Made by a program: the position numbers and the translations under genes
Part shown: positions 42,755-52,796 of the stretch, one piece after another
How the letters are laid out: each line of letters begins with the position of its first letter
How positions within the stretch are numbered: the first letter of the stretch is position 1
The notes under the pieces: model-generated
Seen by the model: only the letters and a program-made list of their open reading frames with translations
Told to the model about the DNA's origin: nothing
Database searches by the model: none
Origin: Mucilaginibacter empetricola
GTDB lineage: Bacteria; Bacteroidota; Bacteroidia; Sphingobacteriales; Sphingobacteriaceae
Length of the DNA: 64,000 nucleotides
NCBI RefSeq assembly: GCF_024808665.1
Contig: NZ_JANUBZ010000003.1
Coordinates: forward strand, 372,001 to 436,000
Direction of reading: 5' to 3'

Positions 42755-45190
42755 ATGATAAAAAATTACTTGAGGAGTGCATTCCGTAATATCAAAAGGA
42801 ATCCATTTATTTCATTTATTAACATATTTGGATTAACGGTGGGGTTAACATGCTGCCTGCTTATTTTAACTTACATTATTAATGAGCGCAGTTATGATAA
42901 GTTGAACAAAAACGCGAATAACATTTATAGGGTAACCCGAATATTTTATTCGGGCCAGGGGATAGAAAATTTACATTTAAGCGCTGTGGCACCCCCATTC
43001 GGGCCTTTATTGCAAAGTGCTTTTCCTGATATAGAAAAGGTAACCCGCGTTCTGCCAAATGGTATATCGGCTTTAAAATACAAAGACAAACTTTTTAACG
43101 AAAAGAATGGATTTATTGCTGATGAGAACTTTTTTGACTTTTTCAACGTCCCGATAGTCAAAGGTGATCAGAAAACCGCATTGGCGGAGCCTTATTCTGT
43201 AATGATGACCGAAGCTACTGCAAAGAAATATTTCGGCGATGAAAACCCTATAAACAAAACCATTCAATTTGATAACAACAAGCACGAGTTTAAGGTTACG
43301 GGGATTTACAAGGCATTTCCACAAAATGCGCACCTGCACCCGGATTTGCTGCTGTCATTCAGTACATTAAAAGACAGTACCGTTTATGGAGAGAAACAAT
43401 TGGAAACTAATTTCGGCAACAATGCTTTTTATACCTATTTACTTTTCCCTACAAACTATAATGTAAGCAGGGTTGAAGCTCAACTATCTAATTTTTTGGA
43501 TAGTTATGTGCACTTACCAGGCATGCCAGGTAACGTTAAAACACATCAAGCCACTAAACTTACTTTACAAAAACTTACTGATATTCACCTTACCTCGCAT
43601 TTGGATGATGAAATTGAAGAGAATGGCGACATCACCCGGGTTTATATATTTTCGGCTATTGCATTGTTTATTTTGTTGATAGCTTGTATCAATTACATGA
43701 ACCTGTCTACCGCACGTTCGGCTTTAAGAGCGAAAGAAATAGGGATAAGAAAGGTAATCGGCGCCCAGCGAAAAGAAATTATCAGTCAGTTTTTAAGTGA
43801 ATCTATACTAATTACCTGGATTGCATTGATATTTGCCTTTGCGCTTACAGCATTGGTTTTACCGTTGATAAATAAACTATCCAACCAGGTATTATCCATT
43901 AATAGCTTGTTACAATGGTCCGTTTTGCTTCCTGTAATATTATTGCCCTTTGTTATTGGCTTGATTAGCGGCATTTACCCCGCCTTGTTTATGTCATCGT
44001 TTGTGCCGGTAAAGGTATTGAAGGGTATTTTGAAGGTTGGATCAGGAAATATCTCTTTCAGAAAGGTATTGGTTGTGCTTCAGTTTTCTATTTCCATTAT
44101 TTTAATTGTGGCTACTACGGTGGTATACCAACAATTGCAATTTGTGCAAGATAAAGACCTGGGATTTAATAAAGATTTTATCCTGACAATGGATTTTCCC
44201 AATGCTTTGACTAAACAATATCAGTCATTTAAGGATGAAGTTGAGAAAAATGCAGCAGTGAAAAGTGTTGGTCACTCATCACGCATTCCATCGGGGCGCT
44301 TACTCGATGAGCAGGACGCTGCCGTTTTACAGGGAGGAGCAATGCAAACTACCAAAATTGATTTAAAGTGTATTGCTACCGATTACGATTTTATTCCAAC
44401 TTATGGAATGCAAATGGCATCGGGTCGTAATTTTTCAAAAGCATTCGCTACAGATACCAGTAACTATATCATTAACGAATCTGCAGTACTGGCTTTAGGA
44501 TGGAAAACTGCCGAAAATGCAGTGGGAAAAGATATGAAGTATGGCGGCGTACGTGGAAAAGTGATAGGTGTGGTAAAAGATTTCCATTTCGAATCCTTAC
44601 ATCAGCAAATTATACCGTTAATTATGACGCTTCCTTCGCCTAATCAAAGTTTCAATGGCAAATTGTCTATAAAGATTGATGGTCATAATATTAGATCAGC
44701 CATGAGCACCATCGAAAGCGCCTGGCGCAAATATGCACCCGAAGTACCTTTTGATTTTACCTTTTTAGATTCAAAATTTGCTCAATTATACAACAGTGAG
44801 CAGCAGCAGGGAAGTTTATTTACCATATTCTCGTGCATTGCCATATTTATTGCCTGCCTGGGCCTGTTTGGTTTGTCGGCTTTCACCATAACCCAAAGGG
44901 TTAAAGAAATAGGTGTACGCAAGGTTTTGGGAGCCAGTGTGCCACAGATAGTAACTGAATTATCAAAAGACTTTTTAAAACTGGTGTTAATTGCCGGCAT
45001 AATTGCATTGCCTGTGGCTTGGTTTGTTATGAACAAATGGCTCCTTGATTTTGCATTCCGCATTAGCATTAGTTGGTGGGTATTGGCGTTGGCGGCCGTT
45101 ATTGCTTTAATTATTGCATTTGCAACCATCAGTTTTCAATCAATTAAGGCAGCACTGGCAAACCCGGTAAAAAGCTTAAGGAGCGAGTAA
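42755..45190 (+). CDS. MacB/FtsX-type ABC permease 8
   Basis: An 811-residue permease 17 bp after permease 7, forming a two-gene unit. Coupling motifs are LRAKEIGIRKVIGAQRKEI (about 323) and QRVKEIGVRKVLGAS (about 713). The second periplasmic domain contains VKSVGHSSRIPSGRLLDEQD, unlike the other permeases, consistent with its own substrate or partner. It ends NPVKSLRSE. No clear terminator separates it from site C. Confidence 0.93.
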   Translation: MIKNYLRSAFRNIKRNPFISFINIFGLTVGLTCCLLILTYIINERSYDKLNKNANNIYRVTRIFYSGQGIENLHLSAVAPPFGPLLQSAFPDIEKVTRVLPNGISALKYKDKLFNEKNGFIADENFFDFFNVPIVKGDQKTALAEPYSVMMTEATAKKYFGDENPINKTIQFDNNKHEFKVTGIYKAFPQNAHLHPDLLLSFSTLKDSTVYGEKQLETNFGNNAFYTYLLFPTNYNVSRVEAQLSNFLDSYVHLPGMPGNVKTHQATKLTLQKLTDIHLTSHLDDEIEENGDITRVYIFSAIALFILLIACINYMNLSTARSALRAKEIGIRKVIGAQRKEIISQFLSESILITWIALIFAFALTALVLPLINKLSNQVLSINSLLQWSVLLPVILLPFVIGLISGIYPALFMSSFVPVKVLKGILKVGSGNISFRKVLVVLQFSISIILIVATTVVYQQLQFVQDKDLGFNKDFILTMDFPNALTKQYQSFKDEVEKNAAVKSVGHSSRIPSGRLLDEQDAAVLQGGAMQTTKIDLKCIATDYDFIPTYGMQMASGRNFSKAFATDTSNYIINESAVLALGWKTAENAVGKDMKYGGVRGKVIGVVKDFHFESLHQQIIPLIMTLPSPNQSFNGKLSIKIDGHNIRSAMSTIESAWRKYAPEVPFDFTFLDSKFAQLYNSEQQQGSLFTIFSCIAIFIACLGLFGLSAFTITQRVKEIGVRKVLGASVPQIVTELSKDFLKLVLIAGIIALPVAWFVMNKWLLDFAFRISISWWVLALAAVIALIIAFATISFQSIKAALANPVKSLRSE

Positions 45191-45203
45191 TAAGCACTTA
45201 TCT

Positions 45204-45312
45204 TTGTATCAAAAACGAACAGTTAGTGTTTTATTTACGAACATGTTCGTAAATAAAAATATTAGTAATGTGTTGATTGTTAGTATATTGTGTTTTTGGT
45301 ATGTGATTTATA
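45204..45312 (+). promoter_or_regulatory. Site C: diverged enhancer element, 30-bp palindrome and sigma-54-like promoter for permease 9
   Basis: TTGTATCA at 45204 aligns with the start of sites A and D, with ACGAAC half-sites where those have CGTAC. Overlapping its right side is a perfect 30-bp palindrome (45229-45258) whose core is TTTACGAACATGTTCGTAAA. TTTTTGGTATG (TGG at 45297) follows 51 bp after the end of the 42-bp alignment, and the start codon is 38 bp past it. Spacing equals that of the other three sites. Confidence 0.7.
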
Positions 45313-45334
45313 CTTCTTATAGTAAGTTGAAATT

Positions 45335-47755
45335 ATGATAAAAAATTATTTAAAAATTGCCTGGCGAAACATCATTCGTCATAAAACTTACTCGGCTATT
45401 AATGTAGTTGGGTTAACAATAGGTATTGCGGCCTGTTTACTTATTTTCTTAATTATTCAATTCGAGTTGAGTTATGATACTTTTCAGCCCAACTATAAAA
45501 ACATCTATCATATTGCTACCGAGCAAATGAGCGAGAGTGGCATTGACTATAATCCAGGTGTTGGCATACCGGCTACTGAAGCCTTAAGACTTGAGTTCCC
45601 CAAAGCAAAGGTTGCGTCTATTAATTCCAGTTATGGCAGCCAGATCACGGTGGCTGATGGCGACGATCTTAAATATACCGGCGGCAAAAAGTTTACCGAA
45701 AACGTAGGGGTTGTTTTTATAGAACCTCAATTTTTTGACATTTTCAGTTGGAGGTGGTTGGCTGGTAATGCTACTGTGTTGGCTAATCCTAATATGGTTG
45801 TATTAGATCAAAGTACGGCCTCTAAATATTTTGGCAGCTGGACAAATGCTGTTGGCAAATCCATTAAAATGGATAATTTGATTAATCTGAAAGTTGCCGG
45901 CGTAATTGAAGATGCACCTAGTAATAGCGATTTTCCATTTAAAGTGCTGGTATCACACATCACTTGGAAGAATTATCCTAAAGACTACAATTATTCCACA
46001 GATTGGGGATTACTCAGCAGCAATCACCAGGTTTTTATGCTTTTTCCTGATCATACCGGGCTGCAAGATATTGATGCGCAATTAAAAAGGGTAACAATTA
46101 AGTACTATAAATCAGGGCTTAAACACCATCTTATTGTTGCTCAGCCATTGTCATTAATGCATTTTGATACCATATTTGGCAACACACTAGGCGACCACAT
46201 CACTACCAAAGCAACACTGCGCACCTTATTTTTCATTGCCATTTTAATTATTGTAATGGCCTCTATTAACTTTATTAATCTTTCTACTGCTCAATCTGTT
46301 GGGAGGTCAAAAGAGGTAGGTATCCGTAAGGTATTGGGCAGCAGCAGGAAACAACTGGCGGTGCAGGTAATAGGTGAAACTGCCTTTATTGTTATTGGAG
46401 CAACCCTTTTGGCTATTCTGGTTGGCAAATTAAGTATGCCTTATTTAAAAAATATTGCCAGCGTTCCTGATGATATCAATTTACTAAATGGCGGCAGTGT
46501 AATTTTCTTAGCTCTTACTGCAATTGTGGTAATCATTCTTTCGGGTATTTACCCGGCTCTGATAGTGTCTGGTTTCAAACCTGTTTTGGCGCTTAAAAAC
46601 AAAATTACGGCTGCCTCCATTGGTGGTATTTCGCTAAGGCGTACACTCGTAATAACTCAATTTGCTATATCTCAGCTATTAATCATCGGCACGGTGGTGG
46701 CCGTTAGTCAGATGGATTTTGTAAACAAAGCCGATTTGGGCTTCAACAAAAATGCTGTGCTAATGCTGCCGGGATATACCGATAGTATCAGCCTTAAAAA
46801 AATGCAATCGTTTAAACAACAGGTTTTGCAAAACCCAGCTGTGCAGTCGGTTAGTTTTAACAGCGATGCGCCATCATCTGATAATAACTCAGCCGAAAAT
46901 TTTAATTTCAATCACTCCGCAAAAGACCCTGGATTTCCAACTTTTGTTAAAATTGGAGATGCGGATTATTTTAAAACGTTTGGTTTGCGCTTTACGGCGG
47001 GCAAGGGATACGAGGTTAGCGATACCATGCGTCAGGCGGTTGTAAATCAAACACTATTGCGCAAACTGGGTGTTCTGCACGATGAGGATGCTGTTGGTAA
47101 AACCATTAGCCTGGGTGGCGGATCATGGGCAACAATTACCGGTGTGGTAGAAGATTTTAAAACAAATTCTTTACGGGAAGCTGTAAAGCCAATTGTTATT
47201 TATCCATTAAAAAAATACGAATCACAGGCAGCCGTAAAAATAAAATCTAACAACTTGGTAAAAACTGTTACAGGTATTCAGTCACTTTGGGAAAAAACCT
47301 ATCCCGAGTATGCATACAATGGCTTTTTCCTTAATGAATCAATAGCCAAATTTTACAAACAAGAAAACCAGTTAGCATTGGTTTATAAAATATTTGCCTT
47401 CATTGCCATATTTATTTCATGCCTTGGCTTGTACGGCCTGGTATCATTTATGGCCGTGCAAAGAACAAAAGAAGTTGGTGTACGCAAGGTTTTAGGTGCA
47501 TCGGTAAGCAGCATAGTTTTATTATTCTCTAAGGAGTTTGTTGTGCTGATCATTATATCCTGCGTAATCGCCATGCCGGCCGCTTATTACATTATGACGG
47601 GTTGGCTGCAGAATTTTGCCTATCGTATATCATTAAATATATGGGTTTTTGTACTATCTGTTATCATTTCGGTGGTAATAGCCTGGCTAACCGTAAGCTA
47701 TAAAGCAATCAAAGCGGCTACTGTGAATCCTGTAAAAAGCCTGAGAAGCGAATAG
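45335..47755 (+). CDS. MacB/FtsX-type ABC permease 9
   Basis: An 806-residue permease, first gene after site C. It shares sub-type features with permease 3: FINLSTAQSV, RRTLVITQFAISQLLIIGT and CLGLYGLVSFMAVQRTKEVGVRK. Coupling motifs are GRSKEVGIRKVLGSSRKQL (about 322) and QRTKEVGVRKVLGAS (about 708). The first periplasmic domain has an unusual SYGSQITVADGDDLKYTGG stretch. Permeases 10 and 11 follow at 75 and 109 bp and may be in the same transcript. Confidence 0.92.
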   Translation: MIKNYLKIAWRNIIRHKTYSAINVVGLTIGIAACLLIFLIIQFELSYDTFQPNYKNIYHIATEQMSESGIDYNPGVGIPATEALRLEFPKAKVASINSSYGSQITVADGDDLKYTGGKKFTENVGVVFIEPQFFDIFSWRWLAGNATVLANPNMVVLDQSTASKYFGSWTNAVGKSIKMDNLINLKVAGVIEDAPSNSDFPFKVLVSHITWKNYPKDYNYSTDWGLLSSNHQVFMLFPDHTGLQDIDAQLKRVTIKYYKSGLKHHLIVAQPLSLMHFDTIFGNTLGDHITTKATLRTLFFIAILIIVMASINFINLSTAQSVGRSKEVGIRKVLGSSRKQLAVQVIGETAFIVIGATLLAILVGKLSMPYLKNIASVPDDINLLNGGSVIFLALTAIVVIILSGIYPALIVSGFKPVLALKNKITAASIGGISLRRTLVITQFAISQLLIIGTVVAVSQMDFVNKADLGFNKNAVLMLPGYTDSISLKKMQSFKQQVLQNPAVQSVSFNSDAPSSDNNSAENFNFNHSAKDPGFPTFVKIGDADYFKTFGLRFTAGKGYEVSDTMRQAVVNQTLLRKLGVLHDEDAVGKTISLGGGSWATITGVVEDFKTNSLREAVKPIVIYPLKKYESQAAVKIKSNNLVKTVTGIQSLWEKTYPEYAYNGFFLNESIAKFYKQENQLALVYKIFAFIAIFISCLGLYGLVSFMAVQRTKEVGVRKVLGASVSSIVLLFSKEFVVLIIISCVIAMPAAYYIMTGWLQNFAYRISLNIWVFVLSVIISVVIAWLTVSYKAIKAATVNPVKSLRSE

Positions 47756-47830
47756 GCTAATTATCGGTTGGAGGATTAGGTAGGTTTATTAGAATACAGA
47801 TGAAAAATTGAACCAATGAATTAAATTATC

Positions 47831-50197
47831 ATGATAAAAAATTACATTAAAACCACCCTGCGCAGTTTGTTAAAGAACCGCGCATTTAGTTTTTTAAATA
47901 TCGTCGGCCTTGCGATAGGTATTGCGTGTGCTTCGTTAATTTTTTTATGGGTGCAAGACGAGCTTACCTATAATCAAAACTTTAAGAAGCACGACAATTT
48001 ATATACCATTTACGAAAATCAAACTTACGAAGGTAAAGTAAGCACTTTTCATGCTACCCCTGGGCCCATGGCCAAAGTGTTGAAAGCTGAAATACCCGGT
48101 ATAAAACGGGTGGCAAGAACAACAGGGAGCGACGGTGACGAACTTTTTGCCCTTGGCGATAAAACAATTACCGAAAAGGGCAGGTTTGCTGATGCTGAAC
48201 TGCTTCCGATGCTTAATTTACCCTTTGTTAAAGGGAATGCTGCAAATCCATTGCAGCAATTACATTCTGTTGTGATAAGTGAAAAAATGGCAGCAAAGTT
48301 TTTTGGCGATGCAGATCCTATTGGCAAAACATTAAAGGTAAACAACGAACAGGAGTATATTGTTACCGCGGTTTTTAAAGATTTGCCCAAGAATTCGACT
48401 TTTCAATTTCAATGGTTGTCGCCAATGGCTAACGTTGACCATAAACAGCCCTGGATGGATAATTGGGGTGCCAATTGGACCCGTACTTTTGTCGAATTGG
48501 AACCATCTGCAAACGTGGCTTCAATTAATAGGAAATTGAGTCATTTTATTGCTGATAAAAAAAGGGATAATGATAAAACCGCCTGTTTCTTGTTTGCGAT
48601 GAACGACTGGAACCTTCATGACAATTTTGTAGATGGTAAAATGAGTGGCGGTCGCATACAATATGTCAACATATTCTCCTTTATAGCCTTTATAATTTTA
48701 TTGATTGCGTGCATCAATTTCATGAATTTATCAACTGCGCGATCTGAACAACGGGCTAAGGAAGTTGGGGTACGAAAAGTGATGGGTGCCGGCAAGGGCA
48801 AGTTAATTGGACAGTTTATTAGTGAGGCTATTATCATGTCATTTATTGCGGTGTTGATAGCCATTGGAATGATTTACCTGGCGCTGCCATCATTTAACAA
48901 TATGGTGCAAAAAGATTTAACCGCAGATATTTTTGCACCCGCACACTTAATATACCTGGCTGGTATAAGCCTTATTACGGGTTTACTTGCAGGTAGTTAT
49001 CCGGCATTTTATCTTTCTTCATTTAACCCGATAGCTGTTTTAAAGAATATAAAAATAAAATCTGCTACAGGTACCGGTTTTATCAGGCAGGGCCTGGTAG
49101 TAGTTCAGTTTTCGGTATCAATAATATTGATCATCGGAACAATTATTATTTATCAGCAAATACAGTTTGTAAAAAACCGTCAGCTGGGTTTTGCAAAAAG
49201 TAACTTAATTTATATTAATCTGCAAGGTAAACAGGTTGACCAATTTCCGGCTATTTATAATGACCTTAAACAAACAGGTGTGGTTGAAGATGCATCACTA
49301 AGTGATAACCCCGCTTTACAGATTGGCAGCAATACCGATAATTATTCGTGGGATGGGAAAGATGCCATTAAAAATCCACTCATCTCCTGGCAAAACGTAA
49401 GCCCGCAATTTATATCAACTATGGGTATGAAGCTCGTTGCGGGCCGGGATTTTTATCGCGAAGCTGCTGTAGATAGCAATAGTGTGATTATTAATGAAGC
49501 TTTTGCAAAACAAATGGGCAAAGAAGGTAAAGTAGGCGGAATTATAAGAGATGGAGGGAAGAAAGCATTCACCATAAGGGGAATTGTTAAGGATTTTCTT
49601 TACAACGATATGTATGCAAAAGCCGGGCCGCTTTTGCTTTACTGTCACCCTGCTGGTACCGGAGTTTTAAGCATCCGTTTTAAAGCCGGTGTGAATTTAC
49701 AGTCAGCGTTGGTAAAAGCGGGGGCGGTTATAAAGGCCGATAGTCCGGGCTATCCTTTTGAATACCAGTTTACTGATGATGATTTTAACCGGTTGTTCAA
49801 AACTGAAACTTTAACCGGCACACTTGCAGGGGTTTTTGCATCGCTGGCCATTTTTATTTCGTGTTTGGGTCTATTCGGGCTTGCGGCCTATACCGCTGAG
49901 CGCCGCATAAAAGAAATTGGCATACGGAAAGTACTTGGTGCTTCGGTTTCGGGCCTTGCCGGCTTATTGTCAAAAGACTTTTTGAAGTTAGTGGGCCTGT
50001 CATGCATTATTGCTTTCCCGGTTGCATGGTTCTTTATAAATAACTGGCTGCGCAGTTACGAGTATCGCGTAACTATAAATTGGTTGATATTTTTAATATC
50101 CGGCGTTGTGGCAATTGTCATCGCGCTGGCTACCGTAAGTTTTCAGGCTATCAAGGCTGCCTTAATGAACCCGGTTAGGAGTTTGCGCAGCGAATAG
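47831..50197 (+). CDS. MacB/FtsX-type ABC permease 10
   Basis: A 788-residue permease related to permease 5. Coupling motifs are QRAKEVGVRKVMGAGKGKL (about 306) and RRIKEIGIRKVLGAS (about 690). The first periplasmic domain carries FADAELLPMLNLPFVKGNA in place of the SIFDVFTLPMIDG type seen in permeases 2 and 4. It ends NPVRSLRSE. Upstream is an AT-rich spacer of the form AACCAATGAATTAAA. Confidence 0.93.
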   Translation: MIKNYIKTTLRSLLKNRAFSFLNIVGLAIGIACASLIFLWVQDELTYNQNFKKHDNLYTIYENQTYEGKVSTFHATPGPMAKVLKAEIPGIKRVARTTGSDGDELFALGDKTITEKGRFADAELLPMLNLPFVKGNAANPLQQLHSVVISEKMAAKFFGDADPIGKTLKVNNEQEYIVTAVFKDLPKNSTFQFQWLSPMANVDHKQPWMDNWGANWTRTFVELEPSANVASINRKLSHFIADKKRDNDKTACFLFAMNDWNLHDNFVDGKMSGGRIQYVNIFSFIAFIILLIACINFMNLSTARSEQRAKEVGVRKVMGAGKGKLIGQFISEAIIMSFIAVLIAIGMIYLALPSFNNMVQKDLTADIFAPAHLIYLAGISLITGLLAGSYPAFYLSSFNPIAVLKNIKIKSATGTGFIRQGLVVVQFSVSIILIIGTIIIYQQIQFVKNRQLGFAKSNLIYINLQGKQVDQFPAIYNDLKQTGVVEDASLSDNPALQIGSNTDNYSWDGKDAIKNPLISWQNVSPQFISTMGMKLVAGRDFYREAAVDSNSVIINEAFAKQMGKEGKVGGIIRDGGKKAFTIRGIVKDFLYNDMYAKAGPLLLYCHPAGTGVLSIRFKAGVNLQSALVKAGAVIKADSPGYPFEYQFTDDDFNRLFKTETLTGTLAGVFASLAIFISCLGLFGLAAYTAERRIKEIGIRKVLGASVSGLAGLLSKDFLKLVGLSCIIAFPVAWFFINNWLRSYEYRVTINWLIFLISGVVAIVIALATVSFQAIKAALMNPVRSLRSE

Positions 50198-50306
50198 TGT
50201 GGTTGGCGATTGGAGTTTGAGATCGCTGAAAATTACTTACGGACACTTAATAACAGCCGTTCTACCAATAAACTAATGAACAATTGAACCAATAAACTAA
50301 TTGGCT

Positions 50307-52706
50307 ATGATTAAAAATTATTTAAAAATTGCGTGGCGCAACATTTGGAAAAACAAGGTTTTTTCGGCGATTAATATCATTGGGTTATCCGTAGGGATGG
50401 CGGCTTGTATTGTTATTATGTTGTTTGTATCGTATGAAAAAAGCTTCGATAATTTCCACACTAAAAATATATACCGTTTAAACGAGGTGCAAACTGTGGG
50501 TAGTCAAGGCACCACTCAAAAGGTGGCATTGTCCATGTTTCCGATGGGGCCAACGTTAAAACAGGATTTTCCCGAAATAAAAAACTTTACGCGGATACAT
50601 TGGGATGGGAAGTATCAGTTAACACTTAACAATAAAAAGGTGTTTCTGCCGCAGGTGTTTTTTGTTGATTCTACCTTTCTTAAAATGTTTGATTTTAAGG
50701 TAATTAAAGGCGAAAGCACAACTGCACTGCTGAAACCGCACACAGCAGTGATTACCGAAGAAACGGCGAAAAAGTTATTTGGCGATGCCGACCCCATAGG
50801 TAAAACAATAACCCATTACGGGGATGATACCGTGTCATTTGTAGTAACGGGAATAATGGCAAATGTTCCTAAAAACTCGCAGTTACAATTTGACGCGCTG
50901 TTTTCTTTTAGTAGTATTTATAAACCCTGGATGTTTACTAACTGGGGCGGTAACTGGTTAAATACTTATGTAGAACTTGCTCCCGGTACAAATGCGGCAA
51001 CGTTAGATAAAAAGTTCCCCGCTTACCTAAAAAAGTATATGAAAGGTGATGGTTGGAAATACACACAGCTGTTTGTTTTGCCATTTAAAGATATACACGC
51101 AAATTCTGCAGATATCGGGCTGGATTATATCAACTACCAAAAGTTTGATAAAAAATCAACCAATTTATTTGCCATTATTGCACTTATCGTATTGGTGATA
51201 GCCTGCGTTAACTTTGTGAACCTGTCAACCGCCCGATCGGCCGAAAGAGCCAAGGAAGTGGGTATCCGTAAATCAATAGGGGCCTATCGTTTTCAATTGG
51301 CCTCGCAATTTATTGGAGAAACGGTGTTAGTGTCGTTTATGGCGTTATTGCTTGCTTTAATAATAGTTGAACTAACCATTCCGTATATAAACAATCTGAG
51401 CGAAAGGGATATTTCTTTCAATGTTTTCGGTAGTATTTATCCGGTGCTTACTGTTTTATTGGGCACTGTGTTTATTGGTTTATTGTCGGGCATTTATCCG
51501 GCTATTTATTTGTCATCGTTTAAAGCGGTGCGCGTTTTAAAAGGATCAATACAAATAGGTAAAAACAAAAGCTTATTAAGAAATATTTTGGTTGTTGTGC
51601 AGTTTTCAAGCGCCATTTTCCTGATGATAGCCACCGCTTTTGTATTAAGGCAACTAAATTTCATGCAAAAACAAGATCCCGGATATAACCGCGATCAGAT
51701 TGTCAATATCCCACTGGATGGTGTCACCACGAAGAAATATGACCTGTTTAAAAAAGAACTCTTAAACAGTAATTTAATTTCAGGGGTTACTGCTTCGCAG
51801 GATATTTTGGGAAGTCATTTAGATCAAACAGGGGTAACTTTTAAACCAGCCAATGGGCCGAAACAGGATTTGGGTACAACGCTACTGGTGGTTGATACCA
51901 ATTACCTCAATTTATATAAAATTAAACTGGCCGCAGGTAAAAACTTCTCGAGCGATAAAATGCCCGATGGCAGGCAGTTTATTGTTAATGAAGCATTGGC
52001 TAAAGAGTTATTAAAAGATCACCCTAAAGCGCCTTTATCATCATTGGTAGGGCAACAATTTGGTTTTGATACCTTGGGAACTATTGTGGGGGTAGCCAAA
52101 AACTTCAATTTTAACTCTCTGCAATACAAAATAGAACCCATGTTTTTGGTAAGTTCGTTGCATTGGGGGTTCAGGGATATATCCGTTAAGGTAAACGGCA
52201 ATAATACTGCAGCTGCAATTGCTTTTATTAAATCAACCTGGGACAGCGTTTATCCTGATTACCCTCTTGAATACCAGTTTTTAGATGACCATTTTAACGA
52301 GGTTTATAAAGCAGATAATCAGGTAAGCCAAATCGTGGGAATTTTGGCCGGGCTTGCTATTTTTATCTCCTGTTTAGGGTTGTTCGGACTGGCATCGCAT
52401 GCGGCTCAAAAAAGAATAAAAGAAATAGGCGTACGCAAAGTATTGGGAGCTTCGGTACAAAATATCACTTTACTACTTTCCAGCAATTTCCTCAAACTTG
52501 TTTTAATAGCCAACCTTATAGCATGGCCTGTTGCATGGTTTTTTATGCATAAATGGCTTCAGACTTTTGCCTATCATGTCAATATTCAATGGTGGATATT
52601 TTTACTTTCAGGCATCGTTTCTATACTCATTGCATTCCTCACCGTAAGTTATCAGTCAGTTAAAGCAGCTATTGCCAACCCGGTAAAAAGTTTAAGAAGC
52701 GAATGA
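50307..52706 (+). CDS. MacB/FtsX-type ABC permease 11
   Basis: The ATG at 50307 is preferred because it gives the family start MIKNYLKIAWRN; a TTG six bases earlier adds only two residues. The 799-residue product has coupling motifs ERAKEVGIRKSIGAYRFQL (about 312) and KRIKEIGVRKVLGAS (about 701). It is the last permease of the array. A long hairpin follows its stop codon, then site D. Confidence 0.93.
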   Translation: MIKNYLKIAWRNIWKNKVFSAINIIGLSVGMAACIVIMLFVSYEKSFDNFHTKNIYRLNEVQTVGSQGTTQKVALSMFPMGPTLKQDFPEIKNFTRIHWDGKYQLTLNNKKVFLPQVFFVDSTFLKMFDFKVIKGESTTALLKPHTAVITEETAKKLFGDADPIGKTITHYGDDTVSFVVTGIMANVPKNSQLQFDALFSFSSIYKPWMFTNWGGNWLNTYVELAPGTNAATLDKKFPAYLKKYMKGDGWKYTQLFVLPFKDIHANSADIGLDYINYQKFDKKSTNLFAIIALIVLVIACVNFVNLSTARSAERAKEVGIRKSIGAYRFQLASQFIGETVLVSFMALLLALIIVELTIPYINNLSERDISFNVFGSIYPVLTVLLGTVFIGLLSGIYPAIYLSSFKAVRVLKGSIQIGKNKSLLRNILVVVQFSSAIFLMIATAFVLRQLNFMQKQDPGYNRDQIVNIPLDGVTTKKYDLFKKELLNSNLISGVTASQDILGSHLDQTGVTFKPANGPKQDLGTTLLVVDTNYLNLYKIKLAAGKNFSSDKMPDGRQFIVNEALAKELLKDHPKAPLSSLVGQQFGFDTLGTIVGVAKNFNFNSLQYKIEPMFLVSSLHWGFRDISVKVNGNNTAAAIAFIKSTWDSVYPDYPLEYQFLDDHFNEVYKADNQVSQIVGILAGLAIFISCLGLFGLASHAAQKRIKEIGVRKVLGASVQNITLLLSSNFLKLVLIANLIAWPVAWFFMHKWLQTFAYHVNIQWWIFLLSGIVSILIAFLTVSYQSVKAAIANPVKSLRSE

Positions 52707-52713
52707 TGGCGTG

Positions 52714-52768
52714 GGAGATTAGTTAGCAGCAATTAGCATAGCGCTTCTCAAATTGCTAACTAATCTCC
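52714..52768. repeat. Long hairpin after permease 11
   Basis: GGAGATTAGTTAGCA pairs perfectly with TGCTAACTAATCTCC, with extra AATT pairing inside the loop. It lies 8 bp past the permease 11 stop. No T-tract follows, so it may protect or end the mRNA by another route. Confidence 0.65.
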
Positions 52769-52796
52769 AACCGCTAAACACTAATCACCAATCCCA

